Positions 1 to 11,240 of a DNA stretch of 64,000 nucleotides are shown one piece after another; position 1 is the first letter of the stretch; every line of letters starts with the position of its first letter. Origin of the DNA: Druceiella hillmani (lineage: Eukaryota > Arthropoda > Insecta > Lepidoptera > Hepialidae); assembly GCA_039881145.1 (NCBI GenBank), contig JAYKKI010000074.1, positions 11,473,501-11,537,500 of the forward strand, written 5' to 3'. The translations under genes and the position numbers were made by a program. The notes beneath the pieces are model-generated. The model searched no databases, was not told the DNA's origin, and saw nothing but the letters and a program-made list of their open reading frames with translations.

Positions 1-1129
1 TCAACTTAGTGTCTTCCTCTGGTCTTGATCGACCAAAGGAAAGCATACTTATTTTTTCCTTTTATTTTAATGATTTTACAAAATAATATTTTAGTAAATG
101 ATCAAAACATAGGCGGTCAATGGAATTATCTCAGTTTGACGCTTCAACAGTTAGTGCATTTCTCAACAATTCGAGTCAACAAATATTAATGCAGTTGAAG
201 TTTTATAATTTTCTTGTCGAGGCTAAGTTAACGAAACACCAATATTTGTTAACAATAAACTTCGTTGATATTAAAACTTCTAGTTAAATTTTATCATCGC
301 GCTGAATTTTTTTGAAAGGTAAGAAAAAGTGTTATCTTAGTAATATGGTAATGACGGAATCAAAAGCCGAGCTCGAATTGCAAAATTTCTTAGATTACAC
401 AGTTTTGAAGATCTCAGAGTCTGAACAAATTTTGTTAAATATAATTTCAGTAAAGTCAGTTAATTTAACTCGAATTGGGAAATAGAGTTTGGTGGTAGTA
501 CGGGTTATAGCGAGTACAAACAGTCTTTCGCGGATTCAAGTTTAGATGATGACATGATGATTTTGTTATTAACTGTAAAGGAACGCAAAATAGTTTACTC
601 ATAACTTTTTACGTTCCTTTGCAGTTAGTAACAAAATTCAAATAGTGAAACCAAGGTTGTGGGAAAAATCCCCATCCCTCGTCTATGAGATACTGTAGAC
701 ATATTCGTTTCCAATTTGTGAATGAAAATTCTACTATTTTTAAGAAAGACAAATCGTATTTGGAAAGAGGTGTGTGTCCGATAACATTCATGTTATACGA
801 ATGCGTTTTGTTACGTCCAGCATTATTTACAACTGACTATATTCGGTGGTAAAATTTGTATAAGTAATCGGCGGTAAAATCTGGTGAATATTACATTTGT
901 GAAGCAACACCAAAAAAATTAATCACGTCGAAAGGTACTGAATACATGAATCTAGAGGCAACAAACCAAATTCCAAGCCATAAAAATCGTTTTGAATTCT
1001 ATTTTACACCTCTATATTCAGAGATTCGTTTCTATGAATATTTTTTTCACCTTTCTTGAAGAATAAGTTTTTAAAAGTGGCAGGTTAGATGAGATGATAA
1101 AAAAATATTATCTGATAAAAAATTAAGGT
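1..1129. other. AT-rich non-coding stretch
   Basis: No convincing coding region is visible on either strand. The only clear structure is the long hairpin at 560-637, listed separately. The short minus-strand open frame at 609-791 runs through one arm of that hairpin and has no recognisable motif. Confidence 0.5.
560..637. repeat. Long-stem hairpin, 31-bp arms
   Basis: Bases 560-590 and 607-637 are inverted copies of each other, matching at 28 of 31 positions, with a 16-nt loop. Read as RNA from the + strand, two of the three mismatches become U.G wobbles and one is a C/A mismatch, so the stem is almost continuous. The fold is about 78 nt, the size and shape of an animal microRNA precursor, but it could equally be the remains of a palindromic MITE. 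No neighbouring gene helps to decide. Confidence 0.7.
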
Positions 1130-1665
1130 TTCAAAATCAGGTTCTATCTGAACTTAACAGCGAATAAACAACGAAGTGGCAGAAGCGGGATATCGTACGA
1201 CAGAAATACGGTCAGCAAAATATGTTTTAATTCAAGTATTTCAGCCGAAAACATAAAGATTTAATTTACTTGTGTTCTACAGTTTTGTAAGATTTATCTT
1301 CGGGATACAATATCAATGCATAGCAAATTAGTGAAATAAGTTTGGAAACCGAGCAATATTTGATACAAAAATGTCCATGGTACAATTTTCCAGCTTCCGT
1401 CCACAAAGTACTCATACATCACTCAGAAATTGTAAAGCATGCATTTGTATATATCAGACAATTATTTAAAGAGACTGCTGAAGCTAATAATAATTTGAAG
1501 GCACTTAAACAAGACCAAACTCGAAAAATTGCTTGGGAACTTACCGATACCGATTTAATGAAACATCCCTGTTACAGTCAGACCCCTTTGTTTTGTCTAC
1601 GAAACTTTCCCCAAAAGAAAAAAAATGTATTGCATAATCAGATAATAAGTTTGTTAGTAAATTAG
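1130..1665 (+). pseudogene. Relic fragment of an uncharacterised arthropod repetitive gene family
   Basis: The frame at 1342-1665 reads as a C-terminal piece of an uncharacterised protein found repeatedly in arthropod genomes: a PWYNxPxSVHKVLIH motif, then an HAF..I.QL..E.AEA segment and a lysine-rich PQKKK tail. I recall this family from predicted arthropod proteins; its function is not known to me. The similarity carries on upstream of the open frame through DLSSGYNINA and KDLIYL segments, in the same frame as the downstream part but interrupted by stop codons near 1290 and 1330, and fades at about 1130. The ORF therefore has no genuine start and the copy is dead. A related N-terminal type of fragment may lie at 6187-6440 on the other strand. 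Confidence 0.45.
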
Positions 1666-1669
1666 ACAA

Positions 1670-2629
1670 TCTTGTAATTGCTTTAGTAAGAATATTGAAG
1701 TGCACTTACGTTATTTTGGTTAAAAAATTAGAGCTTTTTCCTGAATTTCAATGTCGTATTTTTTATGTTCTTTAGTTAATTTTATTTAGGATTAGTGACT
1801 TTATTTAGGGTCAAATCTTTCAATTAATGGTGCTTAAAATTAATTAACATATACATTTAAATATACCATTTTTTGCAATTATATCTATTTCTTTTTCCTA
1901 TCGTTTCTAATCAAATTATTATAAAATATATAAATTAAGTAAATAACACTTTATTTCATAATTTTCAACCGTTTTAATACAAATGTAATACTTTACTTCC
2001 GAATTACCTATTTGTGTCCTCCGCTATAGGACTGTTTTATCACCGTTCAATGTGTAGAAAATGTAAAGTCTACTTGTGTTTTACAAAGGGTTCCAACTCT
2101 ATAAATCGTTTTCACGTGTAAATCTTAATAAATTTTAATTAAATGTTACTTGGTAAAATATTTGTCTTAATTAAGGGCCTAAATGCACGTTGCAAAAATG
2201 AAACGAGCAGGTTTAAAACAAATTACATGAAATATCTAAATAACCTTTTGATAATTTTTCCCTTAAAACTATGATCTTTCCACGGCATATCTATTCTTTC
2301 GCGGCGAAATAAAAAGCCTTGCATTTAATGATTAATCACTAAGGTATGCACATACCTTTGTCCGCGTTACAAATTTTTTTCTTCAAAATGTTTGACGTAT
2401 GAGCTTAAAATTTAAAATGGTGATATAATACATGAAAAGTAAGATAATTATAAATTAAATAATATATTTTTTGCAATAAATTGTAAAAAAAATAATTAAT
2501 TTTGAAATTTTATATTTGGTGTGGGAGTATGAAATAAAAAAAAGGTATAAGGATTTCAAAGTTACGTTTCAATTTTATCTAAGGTACTAGTCGAGATTCA
2601 AAAATAGTTATTTGTTGACTTTTATGCAC
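1670..2629. other. AT-rich stretch, nothing recognised
   Basis: I see no coding region, RNA gene or strong repeat here. The sequence is dominated by A/T runs. Confidence 0.45.
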
Positions 2630-2990
2630 CTGTGAAGGATATACTAGAAAAGCTACGTATGTTGACAGAAATAATATTTTTATTTTTAAATGTTTTAGTA
2701 GAAAATACTGTGTAAGCTCAAACCTTTATACATGCCAAAGAATGCACGGCACGCTCGTAGTCCTAGTTTAAATTGTATTTTATGTCTTTATTATTGTAAT
2801 TGTTTCCACAAAATCGCTACTTTATGTAGTTTATATTTCATTCTGTCTATAAGTAATTTGCGTATGAGTAAAAGGAAAATCAGTCTCGAATATATGTGGA
2901 CCTCATTATATATTTTCTCTTTATATTGAAAGGACAAATTATCGATTTATATATTAAATAATTGTTCAACACAATCGATGTGTTTGGAAA
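2630..2990 (+). repeat. Dispersed repeat, copy 1 (inverted partner at ~7.0-7.43 kb)
   Basis: This stretch matches the reverse complement of 7000-7430 over about 350 bases with many substitutions and small gaps. The best-kept block is AGTAAAAGGAAAATC at 2867-2881, matched by its reverse complement at 7184-7198. A GTGAAGGAYATACTAGA block lies near the 5' edge of both copies. The two open frames that cover the copies (2732-2929 plus, 7024-7320 minus) are similar only because the DNA is. No terminal inverted repeats or protein motifs identify the family. Confidence 0.6.
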
Positions 2991-3440
2991 TGAATCGGGT
3001 GACATGTAAAGATATAGAAATAAATAAATAAATAGAAAAACTTGAATAATTTTGCTTTTAAGCTTCATGCATTTACTCAGCTTAACCCTAGCTGCGAGCA
3101 TCTGGCAACACATGCAGCTATAGGTGGAACTTGGTAGATAAGTACGTTTCCACCTCAAACTTGTAGTTCGAAGCGTTAAGCTTCGAAGAAAATCATTCGA
3201 AAATTTCTCCAGCGTCTGCAAACTTTTGGAAAACGTATATCGCCCGTTCATATCCTTGCGTAATACTTTTGTTGTTTGCCGAGTATGAATCACCATAACA
3301 GCCCGGCTCGGAGCCCTTTAACATTCTAGATATGCTCTGGGCCCCAAGTACCAAATATTATTGAACAAGGCGATGAAATTTTCGAATTATCGCGATTCTC
3401 CAATATTTCTTTTCTTTAGGTAGCAGCCAGTACTTTCCAG
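2880..3440 (-). other. GC-richer block with an unassigned open frame
   Basis: From about 3060 to 3440 the base composition is clearly more GC-rich than its flanks. A 138-codon minus-strand frame covers 2880-3296. Its first ~100 residues are basic and Ser/Thr/Leu-rich with a Cys-x-Cys-Cys cluster, but I recognise no family, and its C-terminal third runs into the AT-rich repeat at 2.9 kb, where it looks like chance coding. The plus strand also gives partly open frames. This may be an old transposon remnant; a real exon is not excluded. Confidence 0.2.
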
Positions 3441-6186
3441 TGGAGATTGTTGCTTTTGTCAACTAAGAAAAATAATTTTAAAAAATTAATTAAGTTCACT
3501 GTATTCAACCGCATTAATATATATTAAAGGTAATATATAAGAAACCTCTATGAAGTTAAAGTAAATAAAATGCTAGCAAAAACCTCTCAAAATTAGATAT
3601 CGCATTTAATAATTCTATCTACCTTTGACATTACGTTTTTTCTTTATTTTCATTCTTTGTAAATGCTGGATTTTACCAAAAAAAGTTTATGTTGCTTTGT
3701 TCTAGGAGAACTGGGTAACGAGCTTTATATACGGCGTGATGTTTAGGTGCCTATGCTAATAGTGTATAAATGTAATGTTAAAAGGTCTTATTTCTCTCAT
3801 AATTACAGAGTGTAAGACATCGCTTTAATATAAACACCACAATATGTGTATGTGGCTGCATCAACCATTCTATACATATAATTTAACTACCCTGTTAACT
3901 TATACCCAATTATGAATTAAATTTCTTAATTTTGAGAAGTACTCACAAGATGGGAGTTACATACACATTTAAGTACACATGAACATTAAAAGTACGTAAT
4001 ATTTCCATTTAACTATATACCACTATTCATATTATTATTCACTGAGTATATTTTACCAGGTATATTTTTCTCATATGCGAAAATATCGTAGGTTTCTCAA
4101 AAACTACGATATGAAGACTTGTTGCTAAAGTTTTCTCGTAAACTTTGGGTAAACTTCGAGTAACGCTGTTTTTTTCTAAATTCGACTATAGCAATTTCGT
4201 TGATAGGAAGAGTGAGTACTGTATATTTGTCATAGACATTTTCAACAGTTTCTCTGGAAAATATAACAATTTTAAAAAAATAATTTTTTCAGTTCTTACA
4301 ACAGAAATTTTAAAAAAATACCATATTTAATGTACTGGAATACCTATCATATTTCTATTCATAAAAACCCATTGTCAATGCTAATTAAAAAGAATTTGTT
4401 AATTAATGGAAAATTAGTGGAGTAATTGAGAAGTGATCTGCTATTACTGATATTAATTCAGTCAAAGAGATATAAATTTACGAAAAATTATTTTGTTTTA
4501 TGCCAATATATATTCGTTTTCACATCCTTTTAATTTTCCAAACTTTTCGTTTATCATGATTTCTCACATTATCTTTCACTAAAGATATTGCTATTTTTAA
4601 AACGTCCAATATCTCTGTACATAATGTTATTAAAATGTATTTGAACTAAATTATTTACACAATTAAATATTCCAACAAATTCACATATATTTTTACGTTC
4701 ATTTGAAATCCTTATTCGATTAGTTAATCTTTTAATCGTTTGACAGGGCGATTTACCATCTTCTGATAATAATTATAAATTTTTATCAATTTTTTAGCTT
4801 TCTAGGGAAATAAAAAGCCCTTACTAGCTTGTTATGTATTCATTTCCGTTCCATCTTGAGTTAGAACCTCAATATATTTAGACAGCTTATAAGCTATGGT
4901 AGATGTTTCAAGTAAAAATCTTGATATAGGTACCTCAATCTACAAAAATATACGGTTGCGATAAATATTTCTCGCCACACCAATGAACCGGTCTTTGTAA
5001 ATTAAACCGAGGTTCTACGATTTTTCCATTGTTAAGTCTTGTTGGCAAAATAATAGACAGGCTTTGAGCCAATTTGTATTAATCCTTTTCAATTTATCAA
5101 TGAGGTTTAGCTACGTACGCACCAATAGGCGATTCAGCGGACGAAAATCACTTAAATGAACTCGTTATGAGCTCTTTTGGAAGAAGTGTCAGGAACGTGC
5201 CACGATTGTTTCATTTATAAGTCAAAAAATTAAATTGTCACTTCTAACTACCTCACTAACTAGTGCTATAAATAAGCTACCCTTAAATATGTAAATACCC
5301 CAGATAATAATTGTTTTTCATTTGCATTTTCACCTCTGAAATGCGGTGTTGCTTGTAGTTCACTACATACCGTGCGCTTATGAGTGACTCATTTTGGAAT
5401 AATAGTTCTCAGTATTTTTTTTTATTTGGTTTTGACATGGAAATCTAAGGGTAAAGTGTACATTGCAATATTCAAAATATTTTAGTTTTATAATGTATGT
5501 TTTGTAGTATCTTTAATATTTTAGTGCTAAAAAGGTCAATAGGTCAAGGGATAAAAACCCAAAATTTCAATTTCTCTAGATCCTACAATTTTTAGCGCCG
5601 ATGCGCACTTGTTTTAATATTGATATAAATGTAGTCTAACGTAAGATATATAAACCAATATAGATTGACATAGCCTGTGGGTGCTGTGGCTCTTCATGGT
5701 AACTTGTAGTTTACGTTTTCCTACCACATCTGTGAGGTTTTTACGATGTATATAAAACTGTTTGTTTTCCTCTTTAGGTAATTCACTGAAATGTACGTTT
5801 AATAGTACATATTTCTTTGAGTTATGGGATTTTGTAAAAGACATAAAAGAAAAACACGAACCTATTTTACCAGCGCACTTAGAAAATTAAATACTGTAGT
5901 GAATATAGATATTAGTCTTTTAGGTAAACGTGTTTAAAAACGTATCGACAAATATCATAAACTTGAGCATTGTAGTAGACCAATAATGTATAAAAATATG
6001 ATGATTGATTTAGTACTACTGAATGAATCAAATTGAAAAAAAGCAATTGAATCAAAGCAAAATTTTACTAGAAATCTTACCATCAACCAAGTTCATTAGT
6101 AACAAATAGTTATGTTTCATATCCTTAGCCACCAGAAAAAGTTATGAAACTTCATTCACACTAATATTTCTTGATGTTGACATATC
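3441..6186. other. AT-rich stretch with one small hairpin
   Basis: No supported gene. A perfect 9-bp stem (4083-4091 with 4104-4112, 12-nt loop) is the only tidy structure. The short frames at 4145-4330 and 5614-5844 show no motif and have the composition of the surrounding DNA. Confidence 0.4.
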
Positions 6187-6560
6187 CTAAGTGTTGAACA
6201 ATTCACTAAATACTGAAACGTCAACCCGAGATAATTTAGTTAATTGTCTAGGTTTCGATATTTTGCTAATATCATTAAAATCCTTCTTTGGTCGACCGCG
6301 AGCAGAAGAAGACGTAATTTGAGGCAAGTCACGATTATATTTACATTGCTCATCAGTTGTTGTTAATTTAATACACTCAATAGCACTGAACCAATCTTCA
6401 TACTTTTTAAATAATATTATCGACAGTTTTACACACACGTTTATCTAAAAGACTCCAGAACTCAAAGAAATACGTCCCATTAAAGGAGTACTTCAGTGAA
6501 TTAATTGAATAGGAAAACATTTTAATTTACATCGTAAAAATCTCACAGACGTACTACAAA
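6187..6560 (-). pseudogene. Relic coding fragment with a GRPKKDF motif
   Basis: The minus-strand frame at 6187-6438 contains a Ser-rich linker followed by RGRPKKDFNDISK and a basic segment. This resembles the N-terminal part of the uncharacterised arthropod repetitive proteins mentioned for 1130-1665, which carry a GRPKKxF box. Upstream, weak similarity appears to continue in another frame (a FFEFWSLLDKRVCKTV stretch near 6430-6480), suggesting a frameshift. There is no intact start, and the frame stops soon after the motif, so this is a fragment at best. Assignment rests on memory of the family and is tentative. Confidence 0.3.
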
Positions 6561-6999
6561 ATACGTATGCTACAAGTTAATATGAAGAAACACAACAATC
6601 TATATTTTTTTATTAAGTAACAAATAATTCTTAATTAGCATCGACGTATGTTTTTTTTATAAATAGAAATATCAAAGGTAAATAAAAAAAATATATTCAA
6701 TTCGTTGAATATAATTTTTTTTTTAAATTTCAATTATAACAACTCTCAAAACTATATTTAATAGTGTTACGTATTCCAGAGATACTGTTGAAAATGTCCA
6801 TGACAAATATGTAGCACGCGCTCTTCTTATCGACGGAATTACTGAACTTAAAATTAAGAATAAACTAGGACTATACCCAGAGTTTACCAGGATACTACAG
6901 CAACAAGTATATATAGAAAATATTTTCACATATGACAAAAAATACTAGGCAAATATTGACAAACCGAAAAATAATGTGAATAGTGGTAAACACTTTAAT

Positions 7000-7435
7000 G
7001 GCAATATTTCGTGCTTTTAATGTTTACATGTGCCGTAATTCTTCTGTTGTGAGTACTAATAAAATGTTAAGTAAAGTGTGTGTCTCCATTGGATAAATAT
7101 TTGCAAAATATATCAAGCAATAATTTGTTCCTTCAATAAAAAGGGAAAATACATAATGAGAATTCCATATGTATTCTGACCAGATTTTCCTTTTACTTAT
7201 GTGCAAACTACTAATACGGAGGTTAAAATAGAATTGATATAATATTTTTATAATTTTAAATCCATGTCCAATATTTTGTGGAAATAGAAGTTCAACTGGT
7301 ACTACGAGTTTGGCTTCCATTCCTTCGCCACATATAAACCTTTAGCAAACACAGTATTTTCTATTTAAGAATTTGCATATAAAAATATTATTTTTTTTTA
7401 CGTAAGTATCTTGTCTAGTATGTCCTTCACGGTTA
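7000..7435 (-). repeat. Dispersed repeat, copy 2 (inverted partner of 2630-2990)
   Basis: This is the reverse-complement counterpart of the repeat at 2.6-3.0 kb. The shared order of blocks is: GTGAAGGACATACTAGA (near 7424-7408), an A/T run, AGAAAATACTGTGT, CTCGTAGT, TTTCCACAAAAT, and AAGTAAAAGGAAAATC (7198-7183). Divergence is high, so the copies are old. The 98-codon frame here is a by-product of the repeat, not evidence for a gene. Confidence 0.6.
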
Positions 7436-7706
7436 CGTAAAATTAAAAAAATAATTAATTTTTAATCTTGCACTAATTTTCACGAATATTTGCAGAAATT
7501 TCCACAACACCGCAACGAAAAAACATGTTTGTACTTTCGAATTTCACACCAATCAATTTAATCGCATTTGCCCATATCAAATAGAGGCGTACAACTACCC
7601 AAGAAATATTTTTCGAACAAGAAGTACGATTCGTCAATAATCGTTATCTCTATCGTCGGGGTCAGTTTATATAAATAAATTTATATATGCTTACATAATA
7701 TGAATA

Positions 7707-7744
7707 TACACACACACACATATACGTGGATATATATATATATT
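7707..7744. repeat. CA/TA microsatellite
   Basis: A short (CA)n tract at about 7707-7721 is followed, after a small interruption, by a (TA)n tract at about 7731-7744. Confidence 0.8.
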
Positions 7745-8259
7745 TATAATTTATAGAAATTTTGATAGGTATACTATTATCTTACATACTGAAAATTTTT
7801 AGAAAAAATATTCTAATACCAATTATTTAGAAATCTTCTTTCGAAGTTCTTTTTTTATTTAACAGTTATTGTATTATTGCTGGACCTTTGTAATATCATT
7901 AGGAAGGTGCGGCAGGACAGTATTTATGCTTAATGACACAAGTAATAAAATAACATAATCCCAGAAACACTTTACCTCCGTGTAGCAAAACACACACCTA
8001 ATTGTAACCTCCTCAGATACGCATGAATATAAAAAAATACCCCCTGAAACTTATATACGCAATGTCAAAGGGATTCGCTAAAAAAGATTTTTTGGGAATT
8101 ATTCAGAAACTGTTAATTAAAAAATAACAGTGGAATCTCTTCCTCCTTGCTCACACATCTCGCGGGTGTTACTCGAAATAACTCTCCGCACAATTAAGAA
8201 CTGAAGCAAAGACAAATTGAAATAAACATAGCCTTAAGCCATGTCACGTCATGAAACAA

Positions 8260-8480
8260 GAGAATCTTTAAGCTCTTGACAAAAAGTCTTAGATAAAATA
8301 AACGGAACGTTAATCAGAATGAAAGCTTCGGGAGAACGGCGATCAATTTAATAGCTTAGGTGAAGCTTTCTTATCGGTGCCGCAGCTAAACTGCGCCAGA
8401 AGCGTAACTTCTTCCGCGTAGGTGATCAGGTGGGCGGGCGTGTGTATGCGTAAGGCGATTTAGATCATTCGTGTTTATAT
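8260..8480. other. GC-richer non-coding block
   Basis: The sequence between about 8260 and 8480 has more CpG and GC-rich words than its flanks (for example GGTGGGCGGGCGTGTG near 8428). No open frame longer than chance and no repeat match elsewhere in the window were seen. It may be conserved regulatory DNA or an old unrecognised repeat. Confidence 0.2.
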
Positions 8481-9417
8481 ATTGCGAAATAGAAACACAT
8501 TTTAATAATAATGGTCAATTTTGTCTACGATATTTACAACCAGTTACAAGCAATTGGCGACCTGGACACTTATAGATGTACATGTGATTATTGTAGAAGA
8601 TATATTGTTCATTTTCAGAAGAGCGCCGGTTAATTCCTCAAAAACAAATAATTAATTATACACTTTTAACTTTGACCCGCAGTTTCGTTCTCGTGGGAAA
8701 TAGTGAAAATGGCGATGAAATTGAATAAAAATATATTAAAAATATTTAATTTCGGCTTTCGAAATGGCTTAATAACTTGTGCAATACAAAATTGAAGAAA
8801 TGATGTAAAAAGGAAAAAAAACGTGTGCCCCGTAGCGGGTACCGGTGGGGGGATATGATGCTTATGTTGATGTACACACTTTTATGTTATCATTCATGTT
8901 GTTGTCGAAACGGGATGATTTCTTTTAATTATCAAAAAACATTTATTATATCTCAGGAAAAACCTTTATCCTTTGTTCATGTCCCTTGATGAAGGTTAAT
9001 TAAACAGAGAAGGCGTGAAAAAATCGAACAAACTCACTTTCGCATTTATAATATTATCAACAATATTTAAGGGGATTTGAATGAAGTTTTTACTGATAAA
9101 TTCTATTGGGTCTGAGTTAATATATAGGCTATGTTTGGTTGCATTTCACTTTCGAAAAAAATATGTAGTAAAATAAAATTTAATTTCATAAATATTGTAA
9201 TAGATGGTGTTCTATGCATAAATCTTACAGTTAATTAAATAATAATTTCTAAAGGTCCAAAATGAACGATGTCGGAGGCACAGCTAGTGTTACCTATAAT
9301 TATGAAAGTAATAATTTTGAGACACTTGAAAGTATCTCCTTTAAATGATTTCCCACTCTAAGTATAGCATGAAACAAAAATTTCGATTACTTCATTTGTT
9401 CCAGTGAAATTTTCGTA

Positions 9418-9605
9418 CAAATATTTTTCATTATTATCAATTTTCTATCTCAAGTTTCTGCGTCAAGTGGTTTCTGAGGAAAATATATGTGACAGACGAA
9501 TACGAATCACATACGTTTTTCTCAGAAACTACTTGAGGCAGAAAGTGCAATTAAAGATCTTGTAAGATTTCGTTTTTCTTTTCGAGATAAGGAACCCTAA
9601 ATACG
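9418..9605. repeat. Imperfect palindrome in the 'TTAGGGTT...TGACAGACG' repeat family
   Basis: Two 38-nt arms, 9455-9492 and 9507-9544, are reverse complements at 33 of 38 positions, around a 14-nt loop. Each arm contains the CAAGTGGTTTCTGAG / CTCAGAAACTACTTG box that recurs at about 51.39 and 52.56 kb. At 9570-9597, reading on the minus strand, is TTAGGGTTCCTTATCTCG followed by AAAAGAAAAACG, matching 30133-30167. Together these mark it as a member of a dispersed repeat family that here exists as a head-to-head pair. Confidence 0.65.
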
Positions 9606-10007
9606 TTAGCTTTATTTTATTTATAAATTGACAATTATTTATTAAAGGGATAATAAATGTTTATGGAAAACCAAAGTGTAAATAGAGACCATGTATCCGT
9701 TTGGCAAATAATGACGACACATGGCCCTACTCTATACATGGAATAACAATAGGATATTATTTGGAAAACATTCAAGAAAAGTGAAGAAAAATGAGTATAT
9801 TTTAAAACAGGTTAATGCAAAATCCAATGTTTTTTTTAAGAAAGAGTGTAATGTAATTTTTTCCTAAAGTTGGGTTGGTAGTTGGTTGATTTTCTCTGTT
9901 TTTTGTTTCAAAGGTTGATTAATCAAAATTGGTCTTAGCGATTTACAAGGCAAACAAAATATGAGATGAAGCAGTTTCACCTTACGATTAATTTGAAGTC
10001 TTATACG

Positions 10008-10180
10008 GCAAAGTGGGCGGCCGCCTTTCCATCAATTTAAAATATACGTTAAAACGCACGCGTCGTTGATAGACTTTCATCTTTCATCTAGGTCAGCGCG
10101 TGTTCAGTCCTATGGTCCATACTTTTCTCCGTTAGCACGTTTATACTCGTAACGTTCGTATCTGCGAGTATCGAGTAAAA
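10008..10180. promoter_or_regulatory. CpG-rich block with NotI motif
   Basis: This block is much richer in CpG than its surroundings. It contains a NotI site (GCGGCCGC, 10017-10024) within GCAAAG-TGGGCGGCCGC-(C)TTTCCAT, nearly the same as at 28769-28794. TCAGTC occurs at about 10103, a sequence similar to the insect initiator consensus, but no convincing TATA box or downstream coding exon is seen. A regulatory role is inference from composition and the repeated motif only. Confidence 0.2.
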
Positions 10181-11051
10181 GCATTCCATTTGGTTTGTGG
10201 GAACAACCGACCTTTTTACGGATTATGCTTTAAAATATTAAATATCATGTGAACGGTTTTCTGCGACTTTTGTCTGTCATCAGCACTGCATATAATATGC
10301 CGTCGAATTAAACATAAAACAATGGAAACCAAAATTATTGAGAACGTATGAGTGCTCACGCCGTTGTTGTTTCCTGCTCCCGCTGCAAAAGGAACTAGAA
10401 TGTTTGTATGGAATAATCGTAGATTTTTGGGCAAATATATCGCTACTATTAATACATTTCTTTAATATTTTTTAAAAATATGTACAAAGGTACATTTTCA
10501 TTGCAATTAATTTCAGTATCTTAATAATTCTATAGATATGATAAAAATATAAACTTTGTGAATCTCTAAATTGAAATTGTTTGCTGGAGATGAAGAGTAA
10601 GCGATGGAATGTATTAGAATCATTTTTGGGAAAGACCCTTTCTGTGTTTCTGCTTGTGTTTTTAATGCAATTGCCATTAAACTGTTTCCTATACTTTAAT
10701 TGTAGGCATAACAACTGTATTTAATTGTACACTCATCAAATACACGTGTTAAATTGAAGTAACCGGTTTTAGTTTAATTGAAATAAATTTACTTAGACAG
10801 AAGATATATTGTTGAAAATTTTTAAAAATCATTTTACATTTTATCAATAATGCAATAAAGAAGAACATAGCCACAAAAAGCGTGATAAGAACGCAAATGT
10901 GAAGTATATCCATATACTTCAATGGAGGGGGCTACATGCATTTTAAACCGCGCAATGAAATTTTTCATCCGAACAAATATTGGCTAAAGGTAAACCACAT
11001 TTATCAAAAACGGTATCGGTACGTTGTTCCTTGTCTGTGCTTAGTAGGTCA

Positions 11052-11240
11052 CGGGTATAGATAGTTTAAGATAGTTAAAATACAATAGTAAATAATTATT
11101 AAAGGAAAAGTTAAATTAAATTAGTAGCTAATTATGTAATTTCCGGCAAATAATTCAATGTGCGAAACATGTGGCGATTCTGGTTTTATCTATTTCAACT
11201 ATCTATACCGTTAGATAACAACCTAACGGTATAGATAGTT
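11052..11240. mobile_element. MITE-like element with TATAGATAGTT ends and an attached perfect hairpin
   Basis: GGTATAGATAGTT at about 11053-11065 is inverted as AACTATCTATACC at 11197-11209, giving a candidate non-autonomous element of about 155 bp. Directly after it, the same terminal sequence starts again in inverted order: 11197-11214 and 11223-11240 form a perfect 18-bp stem with an 8-nt loop. So the terminal sequence occurs three times. A clean target duplication is not obvious, and no transposase is present. An alternative is simple local inverted duplication. Confidence 0.45.
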
